From positions 55,461,491 to 55,525,490 of the forward strand of contig OX104130.1 of the NCBI GenBank assembly GCA_944470555.2: a stretch of 64,000 nucleotides of DNA. Reading direction: 5' to 3'. Made by a program: the position numbers and the translations under genes. The stretch comes from Heterobilharzia americana (lineage: Eukaryota; Platyhelminthes; Trematoda; Strigeidida; Schistosomatidae). The notes below the pieces were generated by a model. That model was not told where the DNA came from, did no database searches, and worked only from the letters and a program-made list of their open reading frames with translations. Below are positions 57,905 to 64,000 of the stretch, piece by piece. Position 1 is the stretch's first letter, and the number at the start of each line of letters is the position of its first letter.

Positions 57905-58760
57905 TTTACTTGATTACGTTTCGAGCATAAATTATTACTCATAATCATATCAATGTAATCACACTTCTTTCGATATCTGATTTTATAGTCCTGTCACCTG
58001 ATTTTTCTTCGTTTTTTGATTGGTAGTAAAGTTTTCCATATCTCTGGTATAGGTGTTGCGTCATTCCTATTACATGTGTTGGGTGTGGATTCGATGAACA
58101 AGATTCAGTAATTAATCTCTCTCTCCACCTAGCTATATTAGACTTAAGTACAGTGGCTTTGTCCCACCTTATTGTGTGGTTGTGTGTTAATGAATGTAAT
58201 GCAATGGCCGAGTGTTTTTCTAGATTATTGATCTTATTGGGGTCTGCCGTTCTATGTTTAGCTAAATTCCTATGTTCTGTTAATCTAACTGACCCCGACC
58301 GGCTAGTTTGACCTATATATTTGACCTCACAGTCATTACATGGAATTTGGTAGATTATATTATTTTGCCTAATTGGTTCTATCGGATCTTTTAGCCGACA
58401 AAGCTTACCTCTAAGTGAGTTTGTTGGTTTAAATGCCCCCCTAATTCCAACCTTAATTACTGAATATTTTTCATCGAATCCACACCCAACACATGTAATA
58501 GGAATGACGCAACACCTATACCAGAGATATGGAAAACTTTACTACCAATCAAAAAACACAAAAAAACAAAGAGAGATCAGGTGACAGGACTATAAAATCA
58601 GATGTCGAAAGAAGAGTGATTACATTGATATGATTATGAGCAATAATTTATGCTCGAAACGTAATCAAGTAAATAATACTGTATCACTGTGAGCTTTATA
58701 TCAAATAAACAAATCTGATATCGAATTGCATTCTACCACAGTGCCCAAGTTTTACACTTA
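57905..58760 (-). mobile_element. Penelope-like element, 5'-truncated, flanked by inverted copies of its own end
   Basis: Inverted arms 57905-58115 and 58453-58673 enclose a 337-base centre. Arm 1 is the natural C-terminal end of the coding strand; arm 2 is an inverted copy placed at the truncated 5' side. The arm sequence is the same family as the hairpin at 54726-55294. Outside arm 2, 58674-58760 matches the flank at 54604-54725. Confidence 0.82.
57945..58475 (-). CDS. open GIY-YIG endonuclease frame of a Penelope-like element, no start codon
   Basis: A stop-free frame of about 176 codons ends at TGA 57945-57947. It has no ATG before the domain and is easily missed. Core: NNIIYQIPCNDCEVKYIGQTSRS, with the Y...YIG pair, the C-N-D-C cysteine pair and RLTEHRNLAKHR. 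Then come HSAIALHSLTHNHTIRWDK and VLKSNIARWRERLITES, typical of Penelope C-termini. The lack of stops suggests a young insertion. The RT half is missing, so it cannot be autonomous. Confidence 0.82.
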   Translation of the reverse strand, partial: DEKYSVIKVGIRGAFKPTNSLRGKLCRLKDPIEPIRQNNIIYQIPCNDCEVKYIGQTSRSGSVRLTEHRNLAKHRTADPNKINNLEKHSAIALHSLTHNHTIRWDKATVLKSNIARWRERLITESCSSNPHPTHVIGMTQHLYQRYGKLYYQSKNEEKSGDRTIKSDIERSVITLI

Positions 58761-59929
58761 TATTAAACAGGCTGTTCACTACACTTACTTAAGCATAGTT
58801 GATAGTATATGAAGTAAAAGTTGGATATATAGAGATTCATGAGTCTTTCTATTAAACTATTTAGTGTACTCTTTTGGATAATTTTTCAGAGTTTTAATAA
58901 TTGAAGTCAGAAAGATTATGTCATTTTCAGTGTCATTGCACTCAGTATAATCGGAAGTATAGGTTAATGTGATCTAGATCATTCTGGAAAAGAATTATTT
59001 CAGCAAGAAATAAATATTAACTGATCTCTTAGGTTACACATATCTGATGCCTTTCCAATTTAACAGTTATAATATATGTACTTGAGGAATTAACCCTGCG
59101 TCTTTAAGGTCTATCTCTGTTACTATATTACCTACATAAATGGATGAAAAGAAGAGTCTTTTTGTGAACTGGGACTGATTACCACACCACATCCTATTAG
59201 GTGTAATCTTTTTTGAAGATGAATAAACAGCTCTAGAAATCAGGCAGAATCAGTCAAAGCAGTATTCTTGACTGATAAGGACTAACGATCATTCTGGTTG
59301 CATGTTAGTAATTAACGAAAAATATGCTGCTCTTTGAACCTTCCATATAAAGGAAAAACTGAAAGCATATTTTACGGATCAGTTACTGAAGACTCAATAA
59401 TAGAATTGTCTGTAGCTTCCTACCCTAAAGAAACTCTGTTTTTCAAGTAACTTGCACCTTCCACGATTTGTTTTTAGAAAAATTCAATCTACAGCTAACT
59501 TCATAAAACCCGTACCAAATGCTTAACTTCCCGTACGATACTTGTATATTACAAGGGCTAGATCACTAAAAGATGAAATGAGAAGCAACGAAAGTGATAG
59601 AGAAGGTATTCTATATGCATGACGTAATGATCCATTTGTGCCTTCTTTCAAGGTTTCACTTAAATTCACCTATATTTCAACATTTTGATTGGTGTACTTC
59701 TTTGAGAATTACCGTCAGCTATAGCTATAAATAGAACTGATAAATTTATAAATAAAAACTTTTGTTTGATGATGGAGAATGATCGAAAATAGTGTGAACG
59801 TTTTCTGTTCACTCAATATTTATATGCTGATGTCATAAATATAAGCTGTAAAGCATCATGTTAATCACTGATACAATATAAGTACCTATTCATCATCTAT
59901 CAGAGAAAATCAAGAGTTAGGTGAAATCA
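58761..59929. other. unassigned sequence
   Basis: AT-rich without recognisable coding or repeat motifs. Confidence 0.5.
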
Positions 59930-60035
59930 TTTGTATAAGTCAGTGAGTAAAACATGGGTGTTGTGATAGAATATAATTCCATAGTAGTATGTTTGTTTAT
60001 CATAGCTCACAGTAATACAGTATTAATCGCTGGAT
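59930..60035 (-). repeat. Penelope-associated end sequence, diverged copy
   Basis: TGGGTGTTGTGATAGAATAT, AATTCCATA and AGTAATACAGTATTA parallel 54650-54730. It is the most diverged of three copies and has no element coding sequence beside it. Confidence 0.45.
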
Positions 60036-61134
60036 GACGTATCCAGTACAATTTGTTTCGTATAATCATGTAATTTTTTCGATTACATGGGATCCAACTT
60101 ATATAACTTATATGGTTAGACCTTAAGAGCGAATCAGCAGGAAGCCTTGGACTAAGGACTTATTCTTGTCGGCTCTCATTAGCAAGGTATATTTACAACC
60201 CGAGGAAATTTGCTATTTCCTAGGAAGTTCAAACTAGCATCGTTGAGAGCTGAAATCAAGTGAATTATTATTGATATTTTCGATTGTGACATTTATATGC
60301 ACCAGAAAAATCTACAGGGTACTGCAGACTTCCGCATCTTCAAGAATGATGATCTGTGACATCATGTGTCAGAAAAACCGTGTAACTTGAATTTTACAAT
60401 TTCTATCACATTAAAATTTAGGAGGTTTTGATATTAAGAATGCCATAGATATCTCAAAACATTCCGGTATAATACTTTCATTTTTATTGATAACCTTTTT
60501 CTTTTTCATTCTTCTAATGACCTGATATAATACACTGGCTTGTAAACAGATGGATTTCTTCGGAAATTTGACCTACATACCAAACCATAAAAGCCAATCA
60601 TAATAGTGTGACTGTATACACTCTTGAACATCTTAAAATGCTTGAAAATTTAAACAACATACATTTGTTTATTTACTCTTCTTTCATGCTATTCTGTTTG
60701 CTTCAGTTTTATTCTGAAAGATTCATTTTCTCATTTAGTACTACAGCGAAGCGTGACAACTTCGATGTATGCATTTCTGTGTAAGGTCCAATTTTCCATC
60801 GACCAGTGACAGCAGCAGTCACCTGAATATAAATTCAAATAAACACTGTTTAAATATTGTCACATATCTGTGTACAAAACTTTGCCTCAAATATTATTCT
60901 ACTTCAGCTCCTTTACAGAAACTACCGATGAAAATTTGAAGTCGCACTAATGTAATTATTAGCCTTGGTCTCAGTTCATTAGCGGTGAGCAATATTCTGT
61001 GAGATATTCTTTGATGCGGTACCATGTTATTTTAGAATTCCTCACTACTAAATTCATCACAGTTGTGTAATCTGCACAGTTTGTTTTAGGTACCACTATA
61101 TACTGTGTAAAAGATTTTGTAGTGTTTCAGGAAT
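60036..61134. other. unassigned sequence
   Basis: AT-rich, nothing recognised. Confidence 0.5.
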
Positions 61135-61885
61135 GCTTGAAATAATCAGCAAGCGTCAATCACCTTGAACGAGAGAAACCTAAAAGAAGTTGTCTCGTTC
61201 ACCTACCTAGTCAGCATCGCCTCAATTACAGGCAGTGGCACAGGCACAGATGAAAACGCCAAAGCTAGGATCGGAAAGACAGCCAGACAGGCATTCCTTC
61301 ATTAATCTGAAATAATCAATGTGGAGATCTACTGTACTCCACTGCACTCAACACAAAGCATGAACAACATTCGGATTTTCAGTAATAATGTCAATCACAT
61401 CAGTGCTTCTATGTTATGGTTCAGAGACTTGGCGCCTTACGAAAAGCATTTCCAACAAACTACAGACATACATCAACAGCTGCCGCCTACGCTCACTCCA
61501 TACTAATTATCAGATGGCCAGAATAATAAGAATAAGCAACTGGGAACTCTGGCTAGCTGGCAACGTACCAACGAAGCAAGAACCCCTCGCCCAACAACTA
61601 TGCAGAAGAAAGTGGAGATGGATTGGAGTGAATCGGGAATACACTGAGAATACTGTTTGTGGACATCCCGCACCAGGTTAGGCCGTCGAGTGGAATCCAA
61701 AGGGGGAGTTGGGCGTCTGGGGCCTGAGTGAAATGGAGATGGTGTGAAGAAGATATGGAATCTTGTGGGCAGTGGTGGAGTCAGGTTAAAAAGACTGCAG
61801 ATAAGATAGTGCAACGGTGACGTGTTACTGAATCTCTATGTTCCACTAGGAACCCAAGGCACAAATAATAATAATAATTTTGTGA
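61135..61885 (+). mobile_element. RTE-type non-LTR retrotransposon, family A, 3' fragment
   Basis: Contains the C-terminal part of the RT protein: NLKEVVSFTYL (61185), AKARIGKTARQAFLH (61260), GSETWRLTKSISNKLQTYINSCRLRSLH (61420-61500) and RRKWRWIG (61605). It ends CTAGGAACCCAAGGCACAAAT plus (AAT)n at 61861-61880, the same terminus as the copy at 1750-3440. 5'-truncated and frameshifted. Confidence 0.8.
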
Positions 61886-63414
61886 TAACTTTGTCTAGGT
61901 AGTTTTTCAGCTGAACCATCTTAACCTACCCATTGGTTTTTATCTCATCATGTTACATGATGACATTTGATGACATTCACAGCTACAGTTAAACTTTTTT
62001 CTGGTTATCTCATCTTATCTTGCTCTACTATCTTAAATTTAACCACGTTTCTAATTGCTCTAGCAGATCGTAGAAACAAGCCAAACATTGAGTGGGAGAA
62101 GTTAGTAGGATTTTTTAAAAATCATTTGAGTTGGGTGATGAGTACCGCTAAATAAAGTGAGAGGTTCAAGACTACCTACATTAGTCAGTAGTGTTTGTGT
62201 CATACTACGTTGCGCCTAAGCATAAAAACACTCCAGCTTACCATTCAAACACGTTTATTTCAAGTGAGAAGCACCATGGTATTTGACCGGTAGGTTTTAT
62301 TCCAGTGTCTGATGTCTATTATCTTGATGATCAATCTACTTTAGGATCAGCTGCCAATAATAACAATTATAGTAATGATAATAATCGATTTATTTAAGAT
62401 AGTACGTCTGATGCAGTGCGAAATTCTCAGCTTGTGGGATCTCGAAAAACCTATTATAAATACATTTTCAATGAAATTATTACAGGGTCTGAATAAGAAA
62501 AATTGGTAAAAAAGCTTTACAAATACAATGATATGAAAAAGCCAGCTGGTGTTGGATAAGTGTTCGTTCCGGAATAACGGTAGGATAGAAAACCAATGTA
62601 AGTTAGATGGTCTTGATAGTTTATTTAACTAGAAATTGATCTACAGTTCGAGCTAAGCGTCTTAGGAATAGTAATTTAATCTAACTTTATGGATTAAAAA
62701 GTTTATTTCCAGCTAACACGATGTCTTTCGTCGTTTTGTTGTTAACTTTAAAAACGGTTGATTGAAAACATTCTAAAAGTGTGCAAGAGTAACTGGTTCT
62801 TCTTGGAGACATTTAAAAGACGAAAACCAACTAAAAGAGAAAATATGACGCAATGTATTCAGAGGGAACATTTTGCTCGTCGAAGGCTCAAGTAGGCCGC
62901 CAGTAAGATGGTAAGAAAATACATTCAACTACCTCATTAAAAATCCATCCATAATTCAGTTGACAGAAGTCATCTTCGCAATGAGTTAAATTACAGAACG
63001 TCTTAATATCACTGCAGAATTTACAAAAATAAACTCTAGACAACGCCAAAAAATAAGGCTCTGAAAATAAAAAAATAGGTTGGATCTTGTTTACCATAGG
63101 ACTCATGCTGAACAGATGGTCGTTTTTCAATATTTTAATACAAATCTTAGCGACATAGTTCTACATGATCGGAATAGTATCAGCAGTTGGAGGCGATAAT
63201 TCGCCTGACTAGTGAAAGGCAATGCAAAAACTGTCATACTCATCCATTAGGCCAGATATTTTAATTAGTAAAGAGGATTTGATTCGGTGAAAAATTCTCA
63301 AATCGATACCCAACACAAAAGTTTGCAGATTTCTAAAACTCTGCAAAACCAAGCAGTTGAAATTATAAAAAGTCTGTTTATCTTAATTTCTCTTCAATTA
63401 CAGAAAACTATTGG
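61886..63414. other. unassigned sequence
   Basis: AT-rich with short open frames only (62888-63130 minus is the longest). Nothing supported. Confidence 0.5.

Positions 63415-64000
<586 letters not shown>

Overview
The window looks like nuclear DNA of a schistosome-like flatworm. Evidence: AT-rich sequence, one gene with very long introns plus a 34-base micro-intron at its 5' end, long (TA)n arrays, and remains of the retroelement classes typical of Schistosoma genomes (RTE-type and CR1/jockey-type non-LTR elements, BEL/Pao LTR elements, Penelope-like elements, tRNA-like short repeats). The species cannot be fixed by eye.

One host gene can be reconstructed. It is a FICD/HYPE-type Fic protein (protein adenylyltransferase/de-AMPylase of the endoplasmic reticulum) on the minus strand. 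Six coding exons span 22922 down to 1181 with matching phases and GT-AG borders, giving 1773 coding bases and 590 residues. Its domains run: membrane anchor, two TPR motifs, inhibitory helix with Ser297...Glu301-Gly, and the catalytic Fic loop with His431. Every larger retroelement remnant I recognise in its introns lies on the plus strand, antisense to the gene.

From 22041 to 40879 there is a direct tandem duplication of about 9.4 kb (units 22041-31456 and 31457-40879). Each unit carries exons 1 and 2 of the Fic gene, its upstream region, a minus-strand CR1-like element and a head-to-head plus-strand CR1-like element. Exons 3-6 are not duplicated, so the result is a spare 5' end upstream of the intact gene, not a second gene. 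The first 7 kb of the units is almost identical, while the last 2.4 kb differs at about 1.7% of positions, with a sharp step near 29040/38460. A haplotype-related assembly artefact must be excluded.

Layout: 1-1180 3' flank; 1181-22922 Fic gene with repeat-filled introns; 22041-40879 tandem duplication; 40880-45779 mostly unassigned, with one unrecognised 199-residue open frame at 43534-44133; 45780-50110 decayed BEL/Pao pol; 51715-60035 a cluster of Penelope-like pieces, including a 267-bp-arm hairpin and an open GIY-YIG endonuclease frame; 61135-64000 two RTE fragments, the last with an internal deletion bridged by a (CCAG)n array. Apart from the Fic gene almost everything recognisable is selfish DNA in decay. 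Comparisons were made by eye, so mismatch counts and outer borders of decayed elements are approximate.
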